From positions 12,148,761 through 12,212,760 of the forward strand of contig NC_092656.1 of assembly GCF_032118995.1 (NCBI RefSeq): a stretch of DNA of 64,000 bases. Direction: 5' to 3'. The notes below the pieces were generated by a model. It searched no databases and had not been told where the DNA came from. It was given only the letters and a program-made list of their open reading frames with translations. Position 1 is the stretch's first letter. Every line of letters begins with the position of its first letter. Source of the DNA: Asterias amurensis. Lineage: Eukaryota; Echinodermata; Asteroidea; Forcipulatida; Asteriidae. A program made the position numbers and the translations under genes. Shown here one piece after another: positions 14,601 to 22,486 of this stretch.

Positions 14601-16475
14601 ATGTTCTTGAACCTCAAAAATTGCCTTTTTGGCAATATTTGCAGATCCCGGAGAAGATTTCAGAGAAAAAGTATTGTTGTTTTTTCTCTCGGGGTAGTTA
14701 TCGAAAGATAAAATGGAGGTGTTAGACATCAGGGAATGACGTTAAAAATTCGGGTTCCTTTTTGTAACACAAAACGCAATGTCCACTGATTTACATTAAA
14801 CCAACACCGTTTGAAGATAATGATAGTAGAAAGCGTACTTTAAAATATTCCTTGCTGAGGTGCTGTCGTTATTGAGAAAATGAGTAAAACAATGTCATGA
14901 AAATACGTTTTTACATGCTAAAATAAATTTCGTTTCATGATCAGTGAGATGCAAATTGTTTTCGTGACATTGTTTTACTCATTTCTCAAAAACTAGAGCA
15001 CCTCAGCAAGTAACGTTTTCAGGAAGGCTTGTTTTCTATCTTCATTATTTTCAAACTTTGTAAGTTTAAAGGCAGTGGACACTATGGGTAATTACTCAAA
15101 ATAATTATTAGCATAAAACCTCACTTGGTAACAAGTAATGGGGATAGGTTGATATTATGAAATATTGTGAGAAACGGCTCCCTCTGAAGTGACGTAGTTT
15201 TCGAGAAAGAAGTATTTTTCAACCAATTTGATTTCGAGACCTCAATTTAAGAAGTTGAGGTCTCGAAATCAAGCATCTGAAAGCACACAACTTCGTGTGA
15301 CAGGGCAGTTTTTTCTTTCATAGTTATCTCGCAACTCCGACGACCAATTGAGCTCAAATTTTCACAGGTTTGTTATTTTATGCAAATGTTGAGATACACC
15401 AAGTCAGAAGACTGGTCTTTGACAATTACCAATAGTGTCCAGTGTCTTTAATTTAAATCGGTGGACATTATGTTTTTGTCCTTCAAAAAGTACATAGACC
15501 CTTTAAGCTGATGTCATCGCCCTCTACCCATATAGAATCAACGACAAACCTTAGGTGGGGCAACAAACTCTTAAATGGATATATAAAAAAATAAAAACAA
15601 ACAACGGTTTCATACTTGTATTAACCGTTTTCAGAAACATCAATGTACCTGGTCTGAATGACAGTTATTACGTAGGTCTGTCAATCTACAACACCGTCAT
15701 CTGCTGTGTCGTTGCTGTGCCGTTATCGTTCCTTACAGCGTCATCCATCGGCGTGACCTTTGCCCTCGTGTCCGTTTTTCTGCTTTTCTGCATAACAGCT
15801 TCACTCTGTATGCTGTTCTTTCCAAAGGTAAGTACAGATACCATTAACCAAATATTAGACTTGATCGTACTGTTATTTTGAGATGCATAAAATTGTGTTC
15901 AAAGGTATCCAAAACAAATACACATAAGTCATGACGAAGTGTTCGCATAAAGCCCGGTTCATACTTCGTGCGAATGCGAATGCGATCTGAATTTTGACGC
16001 CATAGGGTTGTTTCCGCAGCTAATGTTTTGTAGGAACTGAACAGAAGGTATGAGCTGGGCTTAAGTACAATGCACATTTGACTCGTAAAAAATATCACAA
16101 GATCGATCGCATACGGATGCGCATTTGAATTGTGTGATGTACCTTCAGGGCCACCATAATTTTCTATACTGGAACTATGTACACTAAACTAGTTATATGA
16201 AGAGTCATTAGTTAAAGAAGGCCTGGGCGACTCAATTTTAATTCTCGAGATGCTTTGTCTCACTGGTTCACAATTGGTTCACCGGACGGGTAGTCGCGAC
16301 TCGACTAGTCGCACGAGTCGCTCAGGCCTAACGGAAACTTGCATCAGGTAACGCCCACAACCTCTATCCCTAGGTCATTGCCGTGTATCGTCCGAATGAA
16401 GTCGCGGGAACACCTGGAACGGGAATAATGATTGGTACAGCAGCAGCTGTGGTAGTTCAATGTGACACCATCTGA
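2515..16475 (+). CDS. GABA-B-type class C G-protein-coupled receptor (15 exons, 5' end missing)
   Basis: Exons join as 2515-2655, 3774-3944, 5012-5113, 5426-5491, 6231-6422, 7923-8153, 9089-9152, 10513-10602, 11038-11194, 12116-12248, 12990-13097, 13586-13711, 14097-14242, 15635-15827 and 16374-16475. All junctions are GT-AG and keep the frame, giving 673 codons and a stop. Residues 1 to about 350 are the Venus-flytrap domain, with GSSS before SNRDRYP, FYEGKVRKVFC and YDAIWALALA. Residues about 376-645 hold seven helices with landmarks KMSSP, RTWIISLG, MFTKMWRV, IPWQ, RNINVPGLND and FFPKV. By wording of the helices it is closer to GABA-B subunit 2 than to subunit 1. It should act at the plasma membrane through Gi/o proteins (family knowledge). 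Signal peptide and early lobe 1 are missing, probably upstream. The tail ends about 33 residues after FFPK, with no coiled coil. Receptor type is certain; the ligand is not. Confidence 0.9.
3774..3944 (+). CDS. GABA-B-like exon 2 (lobe 1)
   Basis: This exon has 57 codons in phase 0, from ITPGGSSSVF to EPHKG. It contains GSSS and SNRDRYP, matching the family's GSSSPALSNR and RFP. The FGWTRIATLNE segment matches WGWKKIATIQ. The acceptor is ACCAG and the donor GTAAAT. Confidence 0.9.
4020..4665. mobile_element. Composite inverted-repeat element in intron 2
   Basis: The ends are imperfect inverted repeats: a GTAATCTGTTCGCACG-like left end and a CGTGCGAACGGACTAC-like right end, with a second inner pair. 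The middle carries decayed pieces related to family A (AATAACAAACCTGTGAAAAT) and to the B-type motif. It looks like a diverged non-autonomous DNA transposon. Confidence 0.5.
5012..5113 (+). CDS. GABA-B-like exon 3 (lobe 1 to lobe 2)
   Basis: This exon has 34 codons in phase 0, from RIKQLHDES to LKRLK. The ESFSNDP-like segment of the family appears here as ETFITDP. The acceptor is ATTCAG and the donor GTATAG. Confidence 0.85.
5426..5491 (+). CDS. GABA-B-like exon 4 (lobe 2)
   Basis: This 22-codon exon encodes DIDVRIIATAFYEGKVRKVF followed by CT. It matches the VRIIVGLFYETEARKVFC region of GABA-B subunit 1, including the tyrosine that contacts ligand there. The acceptor is CGCAG and the donor GTGAGT. 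Confidence 0.9.
5845..6150 (-). mobile_element. tRNA-derived SINE, second family
   Basis: In minus orientation a tRNA-like head holds GGGTTCGAGTCC (about 6060-6090). A body follows with GCACCATGTAGT-like and ACGTCCCATCTGAAAGACGA segments. The same body occurs at about 14350 and 53670. It lies between exons 4 and 5. Confidence 0.6.
6231..6422 (+). CDS. GABA-B-like exon 5 (lobe 2)
   Basis: This exon has 64 codons. AYKLGMYGPDYVWMILGLY matches the family's AYKERLFGKKYVWFLIGWY. The family's NCTVEEM and AVEGH segments appear as SCTTEEL and ASEGY. The acceptor is TTCACAG and the donor GTTCGT. Confidence 0.9.
6626..6795. mobile_element. Short inverted-repeat element (AGCCCGGTTCAT ends)
   Basis: It begins AGCCCGGTTCATAGATCATA and ends with a loosely complementary TGTATAATGAACGGTGCT. 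A second relative is at 15952-16063. It is probably a non-autonomous DNA transposon. Confidence 0.4.
6971..7083. repeat. Inverted repeat of CTATGTTCCGACACC units
   Basis: Three to four direct copies of CTATGTTCCGACACCC-like units are followed by inverted copies (GGTGTCGGAACATAG). Together they make a long near-palindrome of about 113 bp inside an intron. Confidence 0.75.
7923..8153 (+). CDS. GABA-B-like exon 6 (lobe 2 back to lobe 1)
   Basis: This exon has 77 codons, beginning TPAEFRKDM. It includes YDAIWALALAFDK, nearly identical to the subunit 1 core. The QTFAGMS at its end matches SFEGVSG. The acceptor is TTTCAG and the donor GTAAGT. Confidence 0.9.
8306..8450 (+). mobile_element. Family D element, truncated copy
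   Basis: It starts TAGGTTTTCTCGGTCAATTT after a TA, exactly as the complete family D element at 47761 does, and shares its interior (AATTGCGTTTTAAATTCAGAATTC region, inverted). The far end is missing; the next element begins within about 20 bp. Confidence 0.6.
8455..8990. mobile_element. Element with about 110-bp terminal inverted repeats
   Basis: The left arm (about 8460-8570; AACACCGCGGCCATTGCTGA, then AGAAATCATGTTTCTTTTCC) pairs with the right arm (about 8880-8985; GAAACATGATTTCC, then GCAATGGCGCACGGTGCTCA). About 300 bp of unique sequence lies between. No transposase frame is present. Confidence 0.65.
9089..9152 (+). CDS. GABA-B-like exon 7
   Basis: Twenty-one codons plus one base: GYVSFHETGYRIGNLLIEQN and I, then G. 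It matches GHVVFDASGSRMAWTLIEQ of the family. The donor is GTAAGT. The leftover G completes an alanine codon with the exon at 10513. Confidence 0.9.
9218..9355 (-). mobile_element. tRNA-like SINE, family S1
   Basis: In minus orientation the tRNA-like head covers about 9241-9311 (GGCTAGATAGCTCAGTTGGT start, GGTTCGAATCC B box). The flank with CAAAGA and TTGTCATTATCTTTGTTA belongs to the same unit seen at 31.6, 34.2 and 41.1-41.9 kb. Confidence 0.65.
9500..9660 (-). mobile_element. Ty3/gypsy reverse transcriptase relic (fossil)
   Basis: A short minus-strand stretch resembles the start of the Ty3/gypsy reverse transcriptase fingers (GSLRICIDYRQL, AYPLPT). Only this fragment is seen: no LTRs, integrase or other parts. 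It is a broken, old remnant in an intron of the GABA-B-like gene. Confidence 0.7.
10513..10602 (+). CDS. GABA-B-like exon 8
   Basis: The exon encodes AGTETHIGTFDTAAIEITWS and continues to IWYYS, matching the KKIGYYDSTKDDLSW segment. The acceptor CAAAG follows a weak pyrimidine tract, but only this site keeps the frame with exons 7 and 9. The donor is GTAAGT. Confidence 0.85.
11038..11194 (+). CDS. GABA-B-like exon 9 (helix 1)
   Basis: The exon opens with DGKPPHDSD, like the GSEPPKD that precedes helix 1 in subunit 2. It then carries helix 1 (VMSVLAVLGMVLAVLFLGFN) and WKRQH. The acceptor is CTATAG and the donor GTTAGC. Confidence 0.9.
11440..11640 (+). mobile_element. tRNA-derived SINE fragment, second family
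   Basis: GCGGGTTCGAATCCATGTCA, then a GCCCTTAAGCGAGGCACTTT-like segment, matches the head and following part of the element at 53.7 kb. It is incomplete and lies in the intron between helices 1 and 2. Confidence 0.5.
12116..12248 (+). CDS. GABA-B-like exon 10 (helix 2)
   Basis: The exon encodes QVKMSSPQVNNLIACGFIFA and continues to SICV. KMSSPQVNNLI matches subunit 2 KMSSPYMNNLI closely. The cysteine near the end is the expected partner of the loop-2 cysteine. The donor is GTGAGT. Confidence 0.92.
12990..13097 (+). CDS. GABA-B-like exon 11 (helix 3)
   Basis: Thirty-six codons: LRTWIISLGFTLSFGGMFTK, MWRVYSIV and a basic end NKTKRK. This is the helix 3 and intracellular loop 2 region of the GABA-B family. 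The acceptor is TGCCAG and the donor GTATAC. Confidence 0.92.
13115..13487 (+). mobile_element. Family A element, highly diverged copy
   Basis: It follows the family A order: CTCAAAATAATTGTTAG, GTAACGAGCAATGG, GAGAAACGG, CACAGGTTTGTTATTTTGTG, GACAATTGGTGCATTTAA. Divergence is much greater than in the other copies and the central palindrome is lost. It fills most of an intron. Confidence 0.7.
13586..13711 (+). CDS. GABA-B-like exon 12 (helix 4)
   Basis: Forty-two codons: VIKDRHLFAVIAVLLLVDLA, ILIPWQVANPMR and EDRREPVVQ. The family has IIKDQKLL, ILICWQ and DPLRR in the same order. The acceptor is CTTAG and the donor GTAAAT. Confidence 0.92.
14097..14242 (+). CDS. GABA-B-like exon 13 (loop 2 and helix 5)
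   Basis: The exon encodes TEEHLSKKEKH, then YVNCTSENSTVW with the conserved loop cysteine and possible N-glycosylation sites. Helix 5 follows (AILIYKTFIVVFGAFLAWST). Two leftover bases AG form arginine with the next exon. The donor is GTAATT. Confidence 0.9.
14350..14545 (-). mobile_element. SINE fragment, second family
   Basis: GCACCATGTAAATG, a TCTACAAGGCACTTTTGCGC stretch and ACGTCCCATCTGAAGGACGA match the body of the element at 5845-6150. The tRNA-like head is missing. Confidence 0.5.
14742..15506 (+). mobile_element. Family B element, interrupted by family A
   Basis: TTAA at 14742-14745 and 15503-15506 bound a diverged family B copy: GGGTTCCTTTTT left end, TGCTGAGGTGCTGT, and TACATAGACCCTTTAA right end. 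The right part is split off by the family A insertion at 15066-15451. It lies between exons 13 and 14. Confidence 0.75.
15066..15451 (+). mobile_element. Family A element nested in family B
   Basis: The ends are TTAAAGGCAGTGGACACTAT and AATAGTGTCCAGTGTCTTTA, with TTAA on both sides. The middle has the palindrome of the family (ATTTCGAGACCTC / GAGGTCTCGAAAT). Length is 386 bp with flanks, no coding capacity. It was inserted into an older family B copy. Confidence 0.85.
15635..15827 (+). CDS. GABA-B-like exon 14 (helices 6 and 7)
   Basis: The exon encodes NINVPGLNDSYYVGLSIYNT, then helices 6 and 7 ending in LCMLFFPK. The human form is NVSIPALNDSKYIGMSVYN, ending in FVPK. The acceptor is TTTTCAG and the donor GTAAGT. 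Confidence 0.93.
15952..16063. mobile_element. Short inverted-repeat element (AGCCCGGTTCAT ends)
   Basis: It begins AAGCCCGGTTCATACTTCGT and ends AAGGTATGAGCTGGGCTTAA, an imperfect inverted match. The interior is related to 6626-6795. Confidence 0.55.
16374..16475 (+). CDS. GABA-B-like last exon (short tail and stop)
   Basis: The exon continues phase 0 as VIAVYRPNEV and ends in VVVQCDTI and TGA after 33 residues. VIAVYRPNEV lines up with KLITLRTNPD of subunit 2, which supports the join. No coiled-coil heptads follow. An in-frame GTAGTT inside the exon could act as an alternative donor to a longer tail; I see no matching exon downstream. A family A element starts about 40 bp after the stop. 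Confidence 0.75.
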   Translation, partial: VIAVYRPNEVAGTPGTGIMIGTAAAVVVQCDTI

Positions 16476-16513
16476 GTATGAGGCTGCAGATGCTGTGAAA
16501 TAGCAGCGTTGCT

Positions 16514-16863
16514 TTAAGGCAGTGGACACTGTTGGTAATTACTCAAAATATAAAACCTTACTTAGTAACGAGTAATGGGGAGAGGTTGATAGTATCACAC
16601 ATTGAGAGAAACGGCTCCCTCTAAAGTAGTGTAGTTTTCAAGAAAGAAACAATTTTCCACGAATTTGATTTCGAGACCTCAGATTTAGAATTTGAGGTCT
16701 CGAAATTCACTTTGTGTGACAATGGTGTTTTTTCTTTCATTATAATCTCGCAACTTCAACCACCGATTGAGCTCAATTTTTCACAGGTTTGTTATTTTAT
16801 GCATATATGTTGAGAAACACCACCTTTGAAGACTAGTTCGTTGACAATTACCTGCGTCTTTAG
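16514..16863 (+). mobile_element. Family A element
   Basis: A clear family A copy (TTAAGGCAGTGGACACTGTT left end, palindromic GAGACCTCAGATTTAGAATT middle). The right end is shortened. It begins about 40 bp after the GABA-B-like stop codon and so probably lies in the 3' untranslated region. Confidence 0.8.
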
Positions 16864-18265
16864 AGGAACACAGCACAATTGGTAAGAAAAACTCGTTGAA
16901 CGATCTACATTAAACTAATGTAAAGAGAGAGAGGGACGGGAAGGTGAGATACGGTCCTCTACTTAATAAAGGACGAGCATTCGCCAAAATACATGTCAAT
17001 AGTAATACAGTCAGTAAGCCAATGACGTTTATATGAAAATCTCTACTACACAGGTTTTAATACTTCCAACCCATAGAAAACATACAAAAAGTTATAACAC
17101 ACAGTATACACTACATGTAACCTACATAATGCAGTGCACGAAGTTCACCAAAAGGTCAGCACACACAGAGGCTAATGGACGCACGTGTGTGACAGTGCTG
17201 CCTGGCATACACACATGGTTTTACAAATAAAACGATCCAAATAGAGAGCTACAAAATCACAATAATTTGGGCATTAATGAAGGTAAACACACAGAATAGT
17301 ACTCACCAATACCTCTACAACTCTTTCGACCCCATATAAATAGGTTTTTGGAGCATGGCCAGAGCCATACTCCCTATAAAAATAGAGAGAATCACAGCCC
17401 AAATAAATTAGTTGCTCTTCCAAGTCGAAGCTATAGAAAAAGAGCGTGAATGTCATGTGACATCCTCAAAAGTAAACTTTATACAAGTCAAACAATGAGG
17501 GCGCACTTGGCGGATCACTACACTAACAAGGTCTAAATTTCTGTTTGAAATGTCATTTTGATGTGAAATAAACTAAATTCCCGTTTTGAGTTTATCGCTC
17601 ATTGAGCGTTTAATTCATTTTGTTTATCAACTTCATGCAATGTGTAATGTTTTTAAACTCCTTTCTCGTGACCAAACATCTACCGGTTTGTATGTTTTGG
17701 TATGGTGGTTTACATAAAGTGCTACCACTGCCAACAACTATTATGTGAGCAAGAAAACATTTTTTTTTTTTAATTGGTTTCTTTAGTTGGTTTTGGTTCG
17801 ACATAGACACTAAGGCAAAAATAGGGGGAGGGCATCCCTCACATGTATATTCTAATTTACTTTAACCTAAAGTTGTCTTTTAGATTGCGTTCAACTGAAG
17901 CTCCAAAAGCTCGTTACGAATGGATTGTAGTGGCATTTGTCCTGAGAAACGGCGATGCAATAACCTTTAATGTTTGCTTCTAAAAGTCAATAACTTATCA
18001 TGCATTTTCGTGATTAATACTTTCAAATCATGACTAATGAATATTTGAAAGGGACACGTAACCAACAAATACTTAATTATCATGCATTTTAGTGGTGAGT
18101 ACTTTCAAGAAAATCATGATTAATGAATATTTGAAAGGGACAGGTAACCACAAATACTGACATTACTTCGTAGCCTCAAAGTAAAAATTCGTTTCCTCGA
18201 AATGTCTTTTTGTTTCTCTCCAAATACTATTTACAATTGTACGTACCATATACTTGAAATGTGAC

Positions 18266-18304
<39 letters not shown>

Positions 18305-19160
18305 GTTTGCACTCAAAGAGTTTAAACTACATGGCATTTTGCACCATGCTAAAGTGAGATTGGATTTGTAAAGACTCCATGTATTGGAAAATGGAAGACC
18401 TTCAAACTTAATTTAACCTTATAGTCCCTATAAACTCTTCATAAAATTTCAAGTACAATGATTTATCGAACACAGTTTGTTTCAGAAATTCCTCTTTTAA
18501 CGGTATACCATGAATGAGGCGAATGGTAGCAAAGTACGGAAGTCGTATGATAATTTATTATCAGATTAATGTTTAGAGAAAAAAAGGGTTCATTAGGAGT
18601 TTAAGCAAGAACACGTTTTCAGATCGAGATTTGTACCCTCTGTACTATTTACTTCTTAAAGGTTGGCATGGCGGACTCCCTATGTTCGGGTACCAGGTGC
18701 CCGTCAAACGTCAGTCCGCCCTGTTAATTCTTTGTTTTTATCGTTTTCTTAAGAGTGATTTCTTTGGTGTGGTGATTGACTGAAAATATGGCCTGATACT
18801 GTGACAAGGCCCTTAGATTGCAACATTTTATGCGCAATATTTCTAATTTAATTAAATCACAATTAGAGGGAATTCCGTTTACAATACAGTGTACAGATCC
18901 CAAGTACCTTAGTATAAAAGTACGTCTTCTAGGTACGGACTTGTACATGTGAGCCCGTTTTGTTATTCCAAATAATGTTATCTCATTGAGTTGGAGGGAC
19001 TTGTTTCGAAACAACCGAGGGGCTTTAGCTTGCCTGAGCCGAATCCGGAGCCGAAGCCGTTGTTTCGAAATTTTGGACAAAACTTCAATTAAAACTAGAC
19101 ATGTAGTGTTTGTGAACAAACACAAAGCTGTTCCGTGTTGTTTTGCTTGGATTATGTGCT
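16864..19160. other. Intergenic, no gene seen
   Basis: No exon-like sequence was recognised. It holds a T-run of about 31 at 18268-18298 and two similar copies of an AATATTTGAAAGGGACA-type segment at about 18030-18070 and 18100-18150. At about 19000-19060 a piece with GCCGAATCCGGAGCCGAAGC resembles one at 26.87-26.94 kb. Confidence 0.5.
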
Positions 19161-19165
19161 AAAAT

Positions 19166-19735
19166 TACCAAGGAGTCTATAAATGAAAAAAAGCAAAATA
19201 TTGTATAGTGTCTTGAGTTATGGTGCCACTTCATGGGGTCACGGTGACCTAAGGCTAATCTCTAACGCCCAAGGAGTCTTTAACTGGAGGAAAAAGTTTG
19301 AAAATCGGTTGTGTAATTCTTGAGATATTGTCTCACTTCTGGTTGACCAGGAAGTAGAGGTCAACTTGGGTGATGGATTTTTCAATGTTTATTTTTAATG
19401 CCTTAGGAGTATAAAACTGAAAACAAAGATTGAGAATCGGTTGTATAGTACTTCAGGTACGGTCCCACTTCTGGTTCAATCGGAAGTAGAGGCCAACATG
19501 GGATATCGGGTTTTCACAGCCAATGTAAATGTCTTAGGAGTTTGTAACTGAAAAAATTTTGAAAATCGTTGACTAGTTCTGGAGATATGGTCCCACTTCC
19601 GGTTGACCCGGAAGTAAAGATCAAATTGAGGTCACGGTTTACCCAAATTTTTCTCTTATCCCCAAAGAGTCTTAAACTACAAACAAGTTAAAAATCGGCT
19701 ATGTACTTCTTTAGATATGGTGTTTAAAAGATTTC
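19166..19735 (+). repeat. Minisatellite, about five units of 100-134 bp
   Basis: Units begin near 19170, 19270, 19405, 19535 and 19665, each with AAGGAGTC-like sequence then AACTG and AAAATCGG. They continue to a GGTCCCACTTCCGGTTGACC-like stretch and GGAAGT. The core ACTTCCGGTTGACCCGGAAGT-type sequence is nearly self-complementary. Units have diverged from each other, so the array is old. Confidence 0.75.
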
Positions 19736-22486
19736 CCAATTAAATATGCAAATGAGGGTCACGTGGTTAATGCATTAAGAATTTAAAAACAAAATTTCAT
19801 TAGGAATTAAGCTTAGGTTCAAAGCTTGATAAATGGTTTAACTCTTTTGACGTTATGGTTTAGGAGAGTAGGCTGAAACAAAAAAAAAACAAATTAATGC
19901 TATGCCTTTGTTCCATTATATATTGTTACTGGTCAATAGAGGGCGGCATGTAAGATGAGTGGTCTTACTATATCACCATCTCCTTTTTACTAGTCAATTG
20001 TTCAGTTGAAATGTTTATCTAAAAAAGATAAATTAACAAGGTGAATAAATGTACAAAAAAAAATATTTGACTCAGGATTGTTTGATTTGTTGGTTTCTTG
20101 AACTCAATGCAGTGTTTTCAGAGTCCATTGTCATGTGACAAACTACTTAATGATAATATCCTTGTATTTGGTAGGTGGTTTGATGTTTGATCTAGAACGA
20201 GTGGATTTCACTGAACTCTTAAACGGCCTCCAAACTCTGCGCTTACGTTCACCATATTCCGCATACTGAGCAAGCGCGGAATATAATGTGTGAGCTTGGA
20301 AGCACAAATTTAAGCGCAGACTTCCCTGCTTCTGCTAAGCACTGAATCTTTGCTTCCAGAGCAGAGCATGACGTTCCCATCGTGATAGGCCTGGGTGACT
20401 AGTGAAATTTTTTACTCGACTAGCTGCACCTCAAACCCAACTACGACACTTGTCGAGATAAATTACAGATTCTCAAGATTTGTGCCGCAATGTTCCTTAA
20501 GCGACGTATTAATTATGTTGCGTTTAGTAGTAAGCATGACAACTGTTTCACCAAACAGGCAGTCGGGACCATTTTTGTAATCAACGTGTTTGCACAATTG
20601 TAACGGAGTGGAGAAAAACAGTGGCCTACTTTTGCACAAGAAAAGCACGGCTATCCTGCGAAAGCAAATCAAATTTGTAAGTCACTGTTTTTGCAGGGAA
20701 TGTTTCGCAGGAGTTGAGCACAATAAACAACGTAGCAATTTTTTTTTTTGCGAATTGTCACGCTCATGAACACTATCCCTGTGTGCCTAGATGTTAAATA
20801 CGCTTAGCGTAAGCACAATTCCATGATTACGTAAGCGCTGCGATTCTTTCCTCATAAAGCCATTGGCCCAGGACCAGACCAAACGAAACACAAAAAGCAT
20901 GCTAAACACAGCAAATACCACACCTCATGTACAAACTTCAAGTTGTTAATCGAGGTATTCTGCTCAATTTCTGCATTTTTATAAAGCAAAATATTTTGCC
21001 TATTTACTATAAGCAGCTCTATAACATTGAGCCACTCAACCACCAGAGAAACGTCAGCATAACAAACTCTCTGATTTTTTATTCCTGTCAAAGGGTTTTT
21101 GTATGTCATGGTCTAATTTCCGAAAGTAAAGCGAAATAATGGAATTAGTTTAGGCAAGGTTACTTCACCCGTAAATCATTCCAAATCCCTGGCTGTCTGT
21201 TTTTGTCTTCCACGCTCGTCGCCTGAAACGAGCCCGGTCCTATACGGACGACACCACCGCAGAGCCTATGTAGGAGGTCCTATTTTCGAGGTGTCCCTAA
21301 AATCGTGACAAATGTTTTACCTCTCTGTGTGCTATGTAAACCGTCCCTGGATACAAATTGTATGGTTTTATTTGCCAAGCAAAGAGTCTCATCTCCCCTG
21401 ACCAAAACGCAGAAACACGTAGAGCTCCACTGGTAACTTGCACTTGTAAATGAAAAAAGTTTGGTATTTGAGACATATCTACAAACTATTTGCCCACCGA
21501 AAAAATTTCATCATACACTATTTCAATTCACAATTATTCATTATTTGATCAAAACATGTGACTGAATATTTTGCTGAGCATTCTGGATAAAAAATACAGA
21601 GGCTTAAAGAAGCCATGTGCGAATTTTTGAATATTTTTGGAGATTTTTTTTGTTGACCCTCATATCAATATTATTATTAATATTAAAATGTAAACATCAG
21701 CCTGTTGATTCAATTATCACTACTTATTTATACGCCTTATTACAAATATTAAACAAAATATAAATAAAATTAATAAATAAAAATCACATTTGAAAGCCAG
21801 TAACTATTCACACTTTTTTTGTGTGTGCAAGTAATACTATACTACTAATAATATAATAATAAAAAAAAGGTAATTTGTTTAATTTAATAACAGAATATTG
21901 TGAATAAAATGAGGACAACTGCTGGCTATAGAGTCATATACAGAGTCTCGAAAAACACCTGTAGTCACTATAGATGTTTTTTTTCCATGTACGGCTTGAC
22001 CGGGAAACCACACTTTCTCGTTTGCCGTGAAAACAGGAAAAAACTCAGGAACCAATCCGGAGAACCATGCTTGTACAACACGAAAGTAACCCGACCAAAA
22101 AGGGCGGATCGAATAGAAGGTGGGCGGGCAAGGGACAATGAGTGAACCAATTTGGAGCACCATCTGCGAAACACTGTCCAATAAGTCGCCTGTCAGAAAG
22201 ATTTCTAGGAAGTCTGGTAACAACATCGACCAGTGGTTGACACACGGTCGCTGCCCAAACTTTCTCAAAAGTCTGAAAAGACACAAACGTGTTGAATTCC
22301 ACACACAACCGTGTTAATTTCCACAAGGATGCCACGCCACTGGACCTTCTAATTTCAATCCAAGATGGCGCATAGTATAGATAAAAATCATAAAAATCTA
22401 GACGAAAACAATACCTGTTCCGACGGTAGGTCGGAACAGATAATTATGACTTAATACAAAGTAGGTATATACATTCGAAGTTATGT
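19736..22486. other. Intergenic, no gene seen
   Basis: No supported gene. Short pieces with ACTAGTGAAATTTTTTACTCG (about 20395-20430) recur inverted near 27.1 kb, so they are repeats. The open frames on both strands at 21.9-22.3 kb overlap each other and resemble nothing I know. An AT-rich stretch runs at 21660-21880. Confidence 0.45.

Noticed and set aside
18724-19125. 133-codon minus-strand open frame
   Set aside because: It covers a repeat piece also found at 26.9 kb and resembles no protein family.
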